Below are positions 12,124-23,242 of a stretch of DNA of 64,000 bases, piece by piece. How positions within the stretch are numbered: position 1 is the first letter of the stretch; the number at the start of each line of letters is the position of its first letter. A model generated the notes under the pieces. That model had not been told where the DNA came from. It saw only the letters and a list, made by a program, of their open reading frames with translations, and ran no database searches. This stretch comes from Metallyticus violacea (Eukaryota; Arthropoda; Insecta; Mantodea; Metallyticidae), in assembly GCA_030762175.1 (NCBI GenBank), contig CM060833.1, positions 69,406,001 through 69,470,000 on the forward strand, in the 5' to 3' direction. A program made the translations under genes and the position numbers.

Positions 12124-12397
12124 ACTCGCATTCATACCTGTAAACGCTTTGGAGCGTAGGAAATAATTGTAATGTAAGAAAAAATCCTGCCTCCTGCCGG
12201 AAATTGAATTGGAGCCTCTGGATTTATTGGTTAGCTCACTTCCCCCACCTCCGTGTTTACTCTTTCAAGATGAACACTCAGAAGACAGCATATTTAAATG
12301 TTTTTCGTACATTGCTGATCGGAGCCAAAAATTTATCCGGCGGGGACTGTTGAAAGGCTGTTCTATGCTACATGTAAACAGGAAATGTTATTTTAAT

Positions 12398-13713
12398 CGA
12401 GACCGACGATATTTACGAAAAATGGCGGCCGAAGTGACCCAATTGCTGCCCATAGCAAATACGAAAATTTTACTTATTATTGTGTCGACAAGATAACATT
12501 ATTCATCATTATAAAATATTTTAATGGTTTTTTAAGAATCTGAAATTGTTTACAAACGACATTTCTCATATGTAAACGAAATATAAAATAATATGAATTA
12601 TAAACTTCTTCACAGCTATTTATAAAATACAACATCAAAATAACTGAGCACTTGAAAACTAACCGTCATATTCATCGTCCTCTATTTTAAGGACAAATTC
12701 ATAGTCTTCCTTGGTAATTGTTAAAAATCGAAGTACCTGTCTTACCTTAACCTCACATGTAAAGAAGTCGAAATATGTTTAGTACAAAAGGCTCTTCTCT
12801 CTAGCCTAAAATGCCTTAATAAACATGTTAAACTCTTTATATCTATTCTCAGAAAAATCTATTTAAAAAGGACTATTATTCTGTAAAGAAATATATATTA
12901 TACTGAGTTAAAAACACTGCAATAATTTTATATCAGGGTATATAATAAAATTTGTGTGATTGTCTGTTTCTGTTTCTCTTATTCTTGTTGTTTTGGCTGA
13001 GTTGTTCTAGGTGTTACTTTTTAATTTTTTATTTTAACTATTTATGTAGGTGTACGATATTTTTTGTAAGTGTACAATGTGTGCTACTGCGGTAATTGTA
13101 AATTACAAATTCTAAATATGTAAGTTTCTGTGGCTGCTTCGCAAACTCAATGAATGCTCCAACATAATATTCTGCTCACACCGTTTATTAAATCTCTCTT
13201 CATCTTGCTCCAAAACCCGTTTCATATGCTTTTTTGGATTTTTATTTTCTTTGCTAACTCACACCGCCACATACATGGGTAATATTAGAGAAATTTGCTG
13301 GAAAAAAAGTTCTTTCCTACCACAAAGTTTGGTATGATGGGTTTAATACACGCTACAATTTCATTACTAACTTCAAAATTTGCCCGAACTATACTTTTTA
13401 TCCACTCCTAATTTAATTACTGTCATTTAGGACATGTAAATATGGTATTATGCCATACACGTCCGTAATAAAAACATCAAGAGCAAAGTGCTTCGAACAC
13501 TTAGCAATTAAACAATTCCCTAGTTTAATTTCACGAAATTAATATTAACTCACTAAAAAAAAAACGAAGTAACGCTACTGTTCATTTACTTCCTCCTATA
13601 AACCAGAACACAGAAAATTAATAACTTGAGAAATTAGCGTATCCGCCACATATGCCGCCATCTTGTCTATTTTCCATACCAACCTTCGGGTCTGTTAAAT
13701 ATCGTCGGTCTCG
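12398..13713. mobile_element. candidate non-autonomous element with 18-bp TIRs
   Basis: The 18-mer CGAGACCGACGATATTTA at 12398-12415 is repeated as its exact reverse complement at 13696-13713. Just inside each end lies a GGCGGC/GCCGCC motif (AAAATGGCGGCCGAAG near 12420; ATGCCGCCATCTTG near 13655). The 1.3-kb interior has no coding frame. About 450 bp of it (13238-13690) recurs at 61788-62255. No clear target-site duplication was seen, so the exact class is unknown. Confidence 0.5.
13238..13690 (+). repeat. dispersed repeat, copy 1
   Basis: Aligns by eye with 61788-62255 in the same orientation. Shared blocks include ACCACAAAGTTTGGTA, ACTTCAAAATTTGC, GTAAATATGGTATT, AAGTAACGCTACTGTT and CCACATAT.CC.CCAT.TTGTCTA. 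It is non-coding. Confidence 0.8.
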
Positions 13714-13867
13714 GTCCAATGATGAAGGAAAAAATCGCCAAGGGGTAGACTGGAAGGAACTTGAGAGTTAATCAATGTACATTAATGTCTTCATGTTTAC
13801 CACCTTTCTTATTCCACACTTCATACCGTGCTTGACCCTCTGCCAAAATGTTATCGACGGAGTACAG

Positions 13868-14931
13868 TTATTTCATTTCTTTCAAATGAATTAGGTAATG
13901 ATTGAAGGAACGTTTTTCATAAATTGAGGATGGAGTACCATGAAAGAAAAGGCTTTCTAATTGTATAGAAGAAAAACGGCTTTTTAAGGATGTGGTTAGG
14001 AAGTCTAGATATGAAAGGAATATAGAATATCTGAAGTGCTCCCCCCATATATCCTTCGTGTTGAATCGTGCATTTATCTGGATATATTTTATAGCACACT
14101 CAGTTCTATGTTCACTCAAAATATCTTCCACGAATTTCATTAAATTGCAAATGATTTCGACCGTCCTCTTTCTGTGGTCCTCAAACAAAGCTATCAGCTG
14201 CAATACACAGTCTTGCACTACTAGATATCAATTTCATTCCCTGGAGAATGTTAACCACGGACTCCAACTGGAAGCAGTATTTTCCAATAATCTATAAATA
14301 CACCAGAAATATAGAAGTGAAGCATAAAGGCCGCTGATTTTTTTTTTCTGTCAACTACCAGTGTCTGGAGAGATTCGACAATAGAAATAAAATGTTCTGA
14401 AAATAATCCAATTACTTTATCTTTGCAGTTCACCTAGTTTCATTCAAATTTCTTGATACTGGTCTTTCTTGGAAATGTTTTTTATTGTTTTCTTCACCAT
14501 TCCTAAGTAATTTATTTTCGGGACGATTTTGAGGTCAATGACTTCTAAATTAAGATTTTGTGAACTGCAATGGGAAAAGATAGCTTTAGAATACTTATTT
14601 TTAATAAGATTTTGCACTTTATTTTCCTTACTTAAACTGAACATCGTCGTATCCCTGGCCAACAAGCTTCTTCATGTCAACGCCAGCTTCGGTTAAAAAT
14701 GAAGTAATGCAGTTTACTATACTAGCGGCACTGAAATCATTAATCTGTAAATCCCAGAAATTCCTTCCAATAATATGAGCATGCTATTGTTGTCCACAAA
14801 GCGTACTTGCCAGCTGTCTCTGAAAATACAGAAAATACAATATACAGTATACTTTCATTGATGAAATAAACGTATTCACAGCAATTTGCCCGCAGAGTGT
14901 TATCAGTCATTGGCTCTATAAAGTTCACCAT
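13868..14931 (-). pseudogene. hAT transposase relic 3
   Basis: On the minus strand, reading leftward: KEFLGFT (about 14750), SFLTEAGVDMKKLVGQGYDD (14645-14705, the RNase-H-like core block), and KAIFSHCSSQNLNLEVIDLK (about 14520-14590, the 'HC..H.LNLV' block). Then come an ALFEDHRKRTVEIICNLMKF helical segment and FRYSIFLSYLDFLTTSLKSR (13868-14218), which precedes the C-terminal dimerisation region in this family. That last region is absent. There are several frameshifts. No TIRs were identified, and the N-terminal zinc finger is not visible upstream of 14931. Confidence 0.75.
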
Positions 14932-16131
14932 ATCGTGATAAACGCCGGAAGGTAACTTCTTGCCACAACGGCGTAAGTCATGAATTAAAAAAAAAACGAT
15001 AAACTGTAGGATATAACTTTTGTATTTTTTTTTTTCAAACTTCCTTTAGTAAACATGATATATCTGATACACACAGACTGATTTTTTTAAAATAACACAG
15101 AAGTTGCTATAATAACTTACAGTTTCACGATGCAAAGAAATGCAAAATATGCTCATGCGTTTTCTCATGGAAATGCTTATCTAATAAAATCATATACTAT
15201 AAATACCATGATGATCTTTCGATTTAAAGATCGCTCAATGTGGACACAAAACACCTTTCTGTTTAGCTGAATACAGCAGTCAAAATTAGCAAGCTATTGA
15301 TATCGAAATGCCTGATTTTCTACTGCTAAGTTGATTTGAAACTATGTGTTGTGGGAAGTACACTAGGATGTTAATAAATTCATACCTTAAGTCGTTACTT
15401 ATTGGTTAACTACTGTTTCAATAACGCCGTTAATCCGGAATATTAACCCCAATACATGCAGAGTAATTGCTAACTTCGTTCATAGATTTTATGAACATTA
15501 GCAAGTAAACATTGACTCATGACTCAGTGAGGATAAACTGCTATCTGACACTGTGGGTTTATATGTTTGATTGCTATTTTAGTGCAATGAATTGGCATGA
15601 AAGCATTTCTTCAACTCAGAACTTCCTTTTACTGCAGCTATTACTTTCTGCTGTGTCCGTAGTCCCCCTCTAATAAAAAAAAAAAAAAAAAAAAAAAAAA
15701 TCTCTTCTGAGGTCTGGGAGACTATAGTAAACTTTTATGTTCATTTATTCAGTAATACAGAACTTACGCTGCTCATTGTTGATTTTAAAAAGAACAAGAA
15801 ATATTTAAAATGTAAACTGCAAGTAATTCCTATTATAATTTCCTGCTGTACTAGGGTACTCTTCATTATTACGGATTCAACATAAGTTGCGTACTTGCTT
15901 TGATAGAATTATTGCGTAAGTTGTCACAAACTCTGTGACTCATTGCTGATGCATTTTTATATTAACAAATTACATTTACTAATAATGGTTATTAGTGATG
16001 TTTGCAAGTTTAAAGAGCATAACCAAGCCAAAAGCAATATTTGTGAAGCTCACAATGAATATATATATTTGGAATCACAAATCTAAGAACAAAAATAGTG
16101 AAATATAGATTAAATATAACATAAAAGAGCT
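14932..16131. other. no gene seen; poly-A tract
   Basis: AT-rich, without recognisable exons. A 26-bp A run lies at 15675-15700. Confidence 0.6.
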
Positions 16132-16375
16132 GCCGGTCCTGGTGGTGTAGTGGTTACCATACTTGCCTCCTAAACCCAAGATCGCGGGTTCGGACCCGGC
16201 CAGGATCGATGGATTTTTTCGGGCGTAAAAATCCTAAGTATGGCTTCCTTCGGGAACCTCAAGCCTGAAAGAGAGGCCCCGAGCAAAATTTGTCGGCCGT
16301 TTCACGCTCTGAGTTGAATGGGACGCTGATGACCTGAGATGTTAAAGAGCGTCCATAAATAAAAAAAAAAAAAAA
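16132..16375 (+). mobile_element. SINE family 1 copy (tRNA-derived)
   Basis: Starts with a tRNA-like head GCCGGTCCTGGTGGTGTAGT (A box GGTGTAGTGGTTA; B box GGGTTCGGACC near 16186). A tRNA-unrelated body follows (GGATTTTTTCGGGCGTAAAA ... AATTTGTCGGCCGTTTCACG ... GACGCTGATGACCTGAGATG) and an A-rich tail to 16375. A short internal deletion is visible relative to the copy at 19762-20054. It would be mobilised in trans by a LINE. Confidence 0.9.
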
Positions 16376-16766
16376 GCATTGAAGACGTAGAGGATGATAA
16401 GAACAATAAAATTTCACAGCTGCACATACAATGATGGTCTAGTACTAAAGTGCTTGGCATTTCCAAGCCATCACCCATGGTTGTAATGATGCATTTTGTA
16501 TGATAAAAATATAGACAAATATTATTGTTGACAGAATACTGAAAAATAATTGTACTAAAATGTATCAGCACTTTCATATAGCAAGTCAGCAATTAATATT
16601 CTTACATAGTAAGAAGTCATATTTTAATAGTTAAAAGTTATGATCATGTTTAGTAACAGATATTTAAACGTTGTTGTATTAAATGATAACATTTTTCATC
16701 TTATATAGGTTGCATACAAATTTTGCCATTATCCCATCCATTTTGATGATGATGATGATGATGATG

Positions 16767-16802
<36 letters not shown>

Positions 16803-18030
16803 GTAGTTTTCATTGAATTAAATAAATAAAAAGGATTAGTTAAAAGGAAAATACACAATAATTGTTTATCAAATGCTTAAAAAACTAGCATATCATTTTA
16901 AATACTTAATTCAAAAACTACAAGCCTAGCTTACACATTAGAATAACATATTTTCTCTAAAAGTCTGGTGGAAGCTGTACATTAGTATTCAAGCTTTGAC
17001 CATGGTTTAATAAACACCAGTTTTAAATTTCTAAAACACTGAAGCAAGTCAGCATACATTTTAATTATATAATATATATGCTCTTATTTGTCCCAACATT
17101 TTCCTAGCAAAAGGGTTTCAAAGGGTACTTGAACTTCATATTTAAAAAATGTATAGGAACTTCATTCACTTTTGCTTCTGTCTTCATTGACATTTTTATA
17201 ATTAACTAGTCAGTAATTATAAGCAGGCCAAATTTCAAGAAGTAAGAAACTTCCAAGTCCCATAAAATTAAAAGCATTAAACTTGATAACTGTCATAAAA
17301 TTGATGCTGGTGATGATTATGATAATGATGGTTTCTGTTGCCTTCTCATTTGTGGGATAGCCATTGTAGTTCTGCACTGGGATGGCAGAGATTGTAAGTT
17401 AATCCATTTACAATTTATACATTGAAAACTGGGACACTACATTACGTCAGATGAAGAAGAAGAAGAAACTGGAGACAGCACGAGGGTGACAATGTAGCAA
17501 GGCAGAATAAATGGCTGGGGAAATTTGAGAACCTACCCAGATGCAGCATGTCTTTCATGAATTCCACTTCAATAACACATTTAACTATAATTAACGTATA
17601 AACAGCTAAAAACATAATTGGAAATAGTTAAATAAGGAGGATATTGAGCAACAAAAATATGAAATATCGAAATATTGTGATTTTATTGTTAAAAATGTGA
17701 GCATAAACAGTTTTACATTATTGCCCAATAATTGTCTAAAAATCGAAGGAAAAAAAAAAACACAAAACCTGTTTGTGCTTTAGCGAAGAACATTCTTTCT
17801 CGAATGTTAAGGTACTATCCTGTGCATATGCTTTTAATTAGTATAAATGTTTTACTGAGTTATGATTATGAATCCAAAGACATTAAATGCATACAACCAT
17901 ACACCTTATTATGTGCAAGGTCCTAATAAGCTATTGTTTTACTGTCTTGACATCATTATAACATTTCTTTCTATGTTCTTACACTTCCATAGCATCGGCC
18001 TTTGCTAACGTTCTATTTATTTTCCTTCAG
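16376..18030. other. no gene; simple repeat and duplicated upstream sequence
   Basis: A GAT/AAT run lies at 16743-16800. From about 17640 the sequence resembles 24400-24590 (shared: GATTATGAAT.C..AGA.ATTAAA and CTAATAA.C.ATTG). This is the flank of a duplicated segment that includes the dead exon at 18031. Confidence 0.55.
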
Positions 18031-18187
18031 ATTTATAACCAAATGAAAGAATATCACTGTTAGAGATTATCATGAACCCCAAATTAAAATTGAAGAAAAG
18101 CCTCGGTGTCTGGAAAAGGTATTAAATGAAATGGTATCTGCCTCAGAAGAATCTATTTCAAATGCTAAGTAGCAGAATAATATAAAG
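18031..18187 (+). pseudogene. dead duplicate of the first coding exon of the zinc-finger gene
   Basis: A good acceptor (TTTATTTTCCTTCAG, AG at 18029-18030) leads into a reading IKIEEKPRCLEKVLNEMVSA, then SEESISNAK. It aligns with the exon at 29347-29517 (IEIKEEPGLESILNEMESEL, then QEPSLSNVK). The copy is broken three ways: there is no in-frame ATG, a TAG replaces the codon after NAK, and the donor is AAG/ATAAGT where the live exon has AAG/GTAATG. No matching second, third or finger exon was found between here and 29 kb. Confidence 0.75.
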
Positions 18188-19749
18188 ATAAGTTGTGCAA
18201 AAGAACACGCGTAAAGATTAATTTTTTTAAAACAATCTGATTTTTAATATATGCTCTCTCAAATAATCTGCTTCACCTTATAAAACACAAAATAATGGTT
18301 CCCAGACAACATTGTAAGTTACATAAACTATCCGCTAGGGTTATATAAATGAGTTTTTATATTATCTGTATTGAATGTTAGTTCCTCTTATTGAGAGAAA
18401 TCAAAATCTTAAAATAGATACCCATTTTGAATGATGTGCGGCCTTTCTATAAGTGGGGGGATTGTGAGATTGATTAGTTGGTTAATTGAATCCACATGGC
18501 GGAGTCCATTTGTGAGTGATTTGTTCCCCGATGAAAAAAGCTCTATTCTCCCGATATGCCGCAGCAAACTCGAAATCGTACTCACTATACCTGGCTGCTT
18601 ACAGATGTGGTGATGATCTCAAGCTTTCATCGGAGCTCTTTTTGGATTCAACCAAGGGAGCTATTAGATGAAATACATAGATACACTGCACTTTATTCAG
18701 CTATTTAACCGCAGTTCTTGACTGACTGAGCCACCGGCAAGGAATGAGATGAGACGTTTTCACACTATTATTCACCGGACACAGTTCACTACTTTACTCG
18801 CGCCTCAAGTTTGTGACCTAATTGAATGTCCATTTGACTCACCGGAACTTCACACTGTAGAATATAAGTTACACTGCCAGAGCGAAACAACTATGTTTCT
18901 ATGACTTAAACATGACCCTTACAGCTCGTGACATCTTGATATATTAGCTTCGCACCATTTTACTCAAAAGATTATCTTTTCTCGCTTAACTACAATAACT
19001 GTAACTATTTTGTATTTTCGACGCGCTGCGGTTGAGATTACTCGTGTGTGTTTGGCTCTTAGATATACTTGAGACTGCTCGCGTGAGCTCGGCTCCTCTA
19101 CATACTGAAAACGGCTCCGAATTTCTCAGAAATTGGGCTATTTATGCGTTTTCTTAGCATCGCGCTACACGCATTCAAATTTCAGAACATTCCAGGTGCC
19201 TGCTAAACTTTGTTTCCTTATTGATTACATTAACCCGGCTTCGGAATATTCTAGAAATCAAATTCGAGTTCCTGCTCAATGACTGGCTACTACATTTTGT
19301 TGTCTCTGCGCTTTCGGTCCCTGTGGCTATTACTACGGAGCGACTTCTCCTTTTTTTGAAGGTCACAGCATAAAAAGGAGACGCTCCAAGTTTCTATCTT
19401 ACTTTGTTTCCTGAAGGACTTTTTTTTAACAGTGGCTATAATGAAAAGGTCTCGAGCGAATACCAAAGACGTCCTTAAGAATGGCTCCAGACAGATACAG
19501 CGTAAGCTTAATGCATATATGGCATTATTTTTTATTTTATCCTTTCTTTTATCACATGTACTTATTTTATCTTTAATGCGAATATAACTTTGCACCTTGT
19601 TCATTTTCATATGCCTATCATTAAAATTACATAAATTAACAATACATATATTAATGAAAGATTACATCATAATACGTTATAATTACAGTTCGCTATTTCT
19701 ACAGGAGCTGAATCTGGATCTCCCGCTACAGATGTGGAGAAGAAAAAAT
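18188..19749. other. no gene recognised
   Basis: Mostly unassigned. The stretch about 18420-19400 is less AT-rich than its surroundings and has short open frames on both strands, but none matches a family I know. Confidence 0.45.
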
Positions 19750-19761
19750 CTATTGCTTTTA

Positions 19762-20054
19762 TTTATTTTTTTTTTGGATTGATTTATTTATGGACGCTCT
19801 TTAACATCTCAGGTCATCAGCGTCCCATTCAACTCAGGGCGTGAAACGGCCGACAAATTTTGCTCAGAGGCCTCCCTTTCAGGCTTGAGGTTCTTTTTCG
19901 TGCCGTAAATGTGCCACGGCTTTACTTCCCTTCCGAAGGAAGCCATACTTAGGATTTTTACGCCCGAAAAAATCCATCTATCCTGGCCGGGTTCGAGTCC
20001 GCGTTCTTGGGTGTAGGAGGCAAGTATGGTAACCACTACACCACCAGGACCGAC
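19762..20054 (-). mobile_element. SINE family 1, full-length copy with target-site duplication
   Basis: The most complete family 1 copy. On the minus strand it runs from the tRNA-like head (GGTCGGTCCTGGTGGTGTAG at the right end) through the whole body to an A-rich tail at the left end. A perfect 12-bp direct repeat CTATTGCTTTTA flanks it (19750-19761 and 20055-20066), the mark of LINE-type target-primed insertion. Its body includes the GTGGCACATTTACGGCACGA region that is missing in the copy at 16132-16375. Confidence 0.95.
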
Positions 20055-20066
20055 CTATTGCTTTTA

Positions 20067-20780
20067 ACACAAGGAAAAATTAAAATATTAATGATGTAAT
20101 ATGTTTACATATGTACTTTATTTGTATTTTTATAATTATCTAGTAACAAAGTATGTTATAGAGGCTGCACATGATCTTCTTTAATTAAATTCTCTTTTTT
20201 TTTCATTGTGTTTAATTATTATTATGACATCAGTGGTGGACACTGATGAATAGAGCCCAAGTTTATGGTAAAATACCTTTTTTATCGTTGACCATCAGAT
20301 AAGATCTAAGTATGTATCAATTATATTCATGAACTATCAAACAATGGGGAGGCTTGATTTTTGATTTTTTCATATTGCACTTATTTCATAGTATTTTGCC
20401 TATCTGCCCTTTTTAAAATTATTTTGATATTTTTGCAAATTTACTGCTATTTATTTAATTGTAGTTTATTTAATCTTGGCAGGAATAATTGTTTCTTCTA
20501 ACGAAGCTGCTGTAAAGAATGTTTTATGGAGGGTTTAATGTAATAACGGAAATGTGTGAACAATGTGTTCAAGTTTAAGCGGTCGCTGCGTGGTTTTCAT
20601 AAATGTTCGCTGAAATGTGGATTTAAAGCATCATTGAGGAATTTTGCGGCTCCTTTGTTAGACCCAACAAGAGACGGATTTTCATTTCTGAATATACTCA
20701 TTGTTTATACAAAATAATGAGAAGCAAAATCAGTTGTTTAGTAAATGCCATGCATTTAGATTTCAGTTGCATAAATTGCC
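20067..20780. other. no gene recognised
   Basis: AT-rich. It may contain the terminus of the hAT relic that follows, but no TIR could be identified. Confidence 0.5.
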
Positions 20781-21990
20781 ATGCCAAAGACAAGAGAGCA
20801 TATAAGTACTAAACAGAACAGAATTGTTATAGATTTTGGAAATCATATATTTTCAACAAATACTACAACTTTACTCTGTACGGTATGCAAAAAAGTCCGT
20901 AAACCACGAGAAGAAAAATTTTGTGATACAACATATTGGAACAACTTAACTGCAGGGAAGATGGCCAACCAGAAGAATGTGTGTTGTGTATTCATTGGTT
21001 TTAACAAAGTATTACTTTTTTTCAATAGGTTTGTGTAATAGATTTAAATTAATTCCTGTCTGTAGGAACCCCTTTATAGAACTTAGAATAAAAATTTTGA
21101 AGGCGTTTTTGGAGAATTGCACCAAACAATTCATGCCAACGGAATGCACATTCGGGGGGGGGGGGGGAGGCACCTGATTGTTATGAAAAATTGTTACAAA
21201 GAATTTGTTATTGAGTTAAGGATGAAATAACAGATGTAGTTGGTAGGCATATAGCCAATGTAATTATTTGAATCGTGGACTGTGAAGAGGGATTTATCGC
21301 ATTCTTTGTAACTTCTGAGGAACTTGAAAATGCTAGTATTAATTTAAGATTATTGTATGATCTTATTTATAGGATTACTTCACTGTATAAGTTCCAATTA
21401 ACGTTTCTAATGCAGTGACCATTGTTCAGTTATTTACCACAGCCTTGTATATGCTGTGACTAGGGAATTTGTTATAAAGATGTTCTCGTATTTTTCAAAG
21501 ATGGCACGCTATATATGAAAAATGCTTCTAAAATAAAAATAAAATAAAAACTCTTTCCAACATGGTGCCATATAATTTGTCTTTTACATTGTTTTCATCT
21601 TGTTGCTGAGGAGGTTTTTTTTCCCATTGCCAATAGTCTGATCCACAATACCAAAAACATTTGCCACATAGGAGCTATGTGGAGCTATGGAGCATCCTGT
21701 GTTCAGACATTCAAAAAGCTCGCACTTAAATTGGCCCTACCTTCACAGCCTATCCTATCAAAAATGGGGTACTTGGATTACGGCTGTTTCATATTATGCA
21801 ACGAAATTCAAAATAGTGAGCAAAGTCATCAATTCATTTTTTGCAGTTGATGCACAGTAATGTTAGTATCCTTAAACTTTTAAAAAATGACCTGCAACTA
21901 GCAGTTTTATTTACTTACACCATTATTCTAAATGCCCTCCTTTGCAATTTAAAGATAAATTTCACTACTTTTTGCATTTCCCCGAAATAT
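20781..21990 (+). pseudogene. hAT transposase relic 4 (CGGBP1-like)
   Basis: The 85-codon open frame from 20781 has the N-terminal zinc-binding segment of CGGBP1-like hAT proteins: IDFGNHIFSTNTTTLLCTVC followed by KKVRKPREEKF. Downstream, in shifting frames, come FIELRIKILKAFLENCTKQF (about 21070), DEITDVVGRHIANVII (about 21225), VFFKDGTLYMKNASK (about 21490), HIICLLHCFHLVAEEVFF (about 21570), and VQTFKKLALKLALPSQPILS (about 21705). Together they give the order expected for the RNase-H-like core of this group. A G run at 21154-21167 and several stops break it. It is clearly a different hAT branch from relics 1-3. Confidence 0.75.
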
Positions 21991-22063
21991 TACGCCATAT
22001 CAATAGCTAAAAGAAACATGCATAATAGAGAGCACAACTGGGTCCAGTGATGTCACTGATTTG

Positions 22064-22500
22064 TTAACTTCAGCATGACTGTATGTGCGCATACCATTTT
22101 AAATGTTCATATAACCACAATCTTAAAACGTTGTTGTTCTAAATATGTAATAATTTTGTCTTCAATTTCTATTTTGGGTTATATGGATTTTTGTTTTGCA
22201 TATGCTGAAAAGTGATGGCTACTGTTTTATTCTTATTGACAATTAATCTATTACTCATATTGACAGTTAATCTATTACTCATTATTTGTCTTATACACAG
22301 TTAGCTTTACTTCAGCATGACTATATATGTGTAGACAATTTAAAATGCTCATATAACCATAATCCTAAAACGTTGTTGTCCCTAAATAATTAATAATTTT
22401 GTCTTCAATTTCTATCTTGGGTTACGCGGATTTTTGTTTTGAACATGTTGAAATGTGATGGCTACTCTTTTATTATTATTGACAATTAAAGTATTACTCA
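22064..22500 (+). repeat. two tandem copies of a ~240-bp unit
   Basis: 22064-22258 and 22306-22499 align over their length (CTTCAGCATGACT, AACCA.AATC.TAAAACGTTG, TTTTGTCTTCAATTTCTAT.). A short second duplication (TTGACA.TTAATCTATTACTC) sits in the first copy. It is non-coding and may be the 3' end of hAT relic 4. Confidence 0.8.
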
Positions 22501-22635
22501 AAAACCAGTCAAGCAACTGGAATATAATATATTTTACCATAGTTGGATATTTTGTAAAATTGTATCAGTTATTTGTTATATGATATCGTCAATAAAAAGT
22601 TTGTTTTCCACAACAAACATGCATTTTACGTAATT

Positions 22636-22985
22636 GATGAAATGTACGACACGGGACCAACGGCTTTATTTCCCTTCCGAAGGAGGCCGAACGTAGGATT
22701 TTTACGCCCGAAAAAAATCCATCGGTCCTGGCCGGGATCGAACCCGCGATCTTAGGTTTAGGAGGCAAGTGTACCTACAACTACACCACCAGGTTCGATC
22801 CTGGCCACAGGGCCGATGACTTCCTTCGGAAGGGAGTAAAGCCGTGAATCCCTTGTCGTACATTATGGCACGAAAATGAACCTAACCCCGGAAAAAAGAG
22901 GCTTTGAGCAAAATTTGTCTGCCGTTTCACGCCCTGAATTGAATGGGGTGCTGATGACCTGAAATGTTAAAGAGCGTCCGTAAAT
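22636..22985. mobile_element. two SINE family 1 copies, head to head
   Basis: 22636-22793 is a minus-strand piece whose tRNA-like head ends at CTACACCACCAGG. It is followed at once by a plus-strand body piece (22795-22985: CCTTCGGAAGGGAGTAAAGC ... GAATGGGGTGCTGATGACCT ... GTCCGTAAATAAACC). The tRNA head of the second piece is truncated. The joint could be two insertions or an inversion. Confidence 0.8.
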
Positions 22986-23230
22986 AAACCAAAGCAAAAT
23001 GCCGTTGCGACAACAGCAAGGTCCGGTTGATATGTTCCAATGGAGAGGTGAACTGTTGAGAGGACTCGGATTTATCTGCCGTTTCACGCCCTGAATTGAA
23101 TGGGGTGCTGATGACCTGAAATGTTAAAGAGCGTCCGTAAATAAACCAAAGCAAAATGCCGTTGCGACAACAGCAAGGTCGGGTTGATATGCTCCAATGG
23201 AGAGGTGGGCTGTTGAGCGGACTCGGAAGG
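22918..23230 (+). repeat. recent 157-bp tandem duplication
   Basis: 22918-23074 is repeated at 23075-23230 with only a few substitutions. The unit holds the 3' third of a SINE family 1 copy plus flank (CCAAAGCAAAATGCCGTTGC...). The second copy ends in a G run (23229-23242). Open frames across it are by-products. Confidence 0.9.
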
Positions 23231-23242
23231 GGGGGGGGGGGG

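Larger units (their letters stand above)
11086..12397. other. no gene; cluster of long simple repeats
   Basis: Contains TTCTTG/TTC runs (11240-11320), (ATT)n at 11322-11415, (AAT)n at 11599-11676 and (CT)n at 12075-12120. Open frames across these are low-complexity artefacts. Confidence 0.75.

Noticed and set aside
12209..12496. 95-codon plus-strand frame
   Set aside because: No family match and it runs across the left TIR of the 12.4-13.7 kb element.
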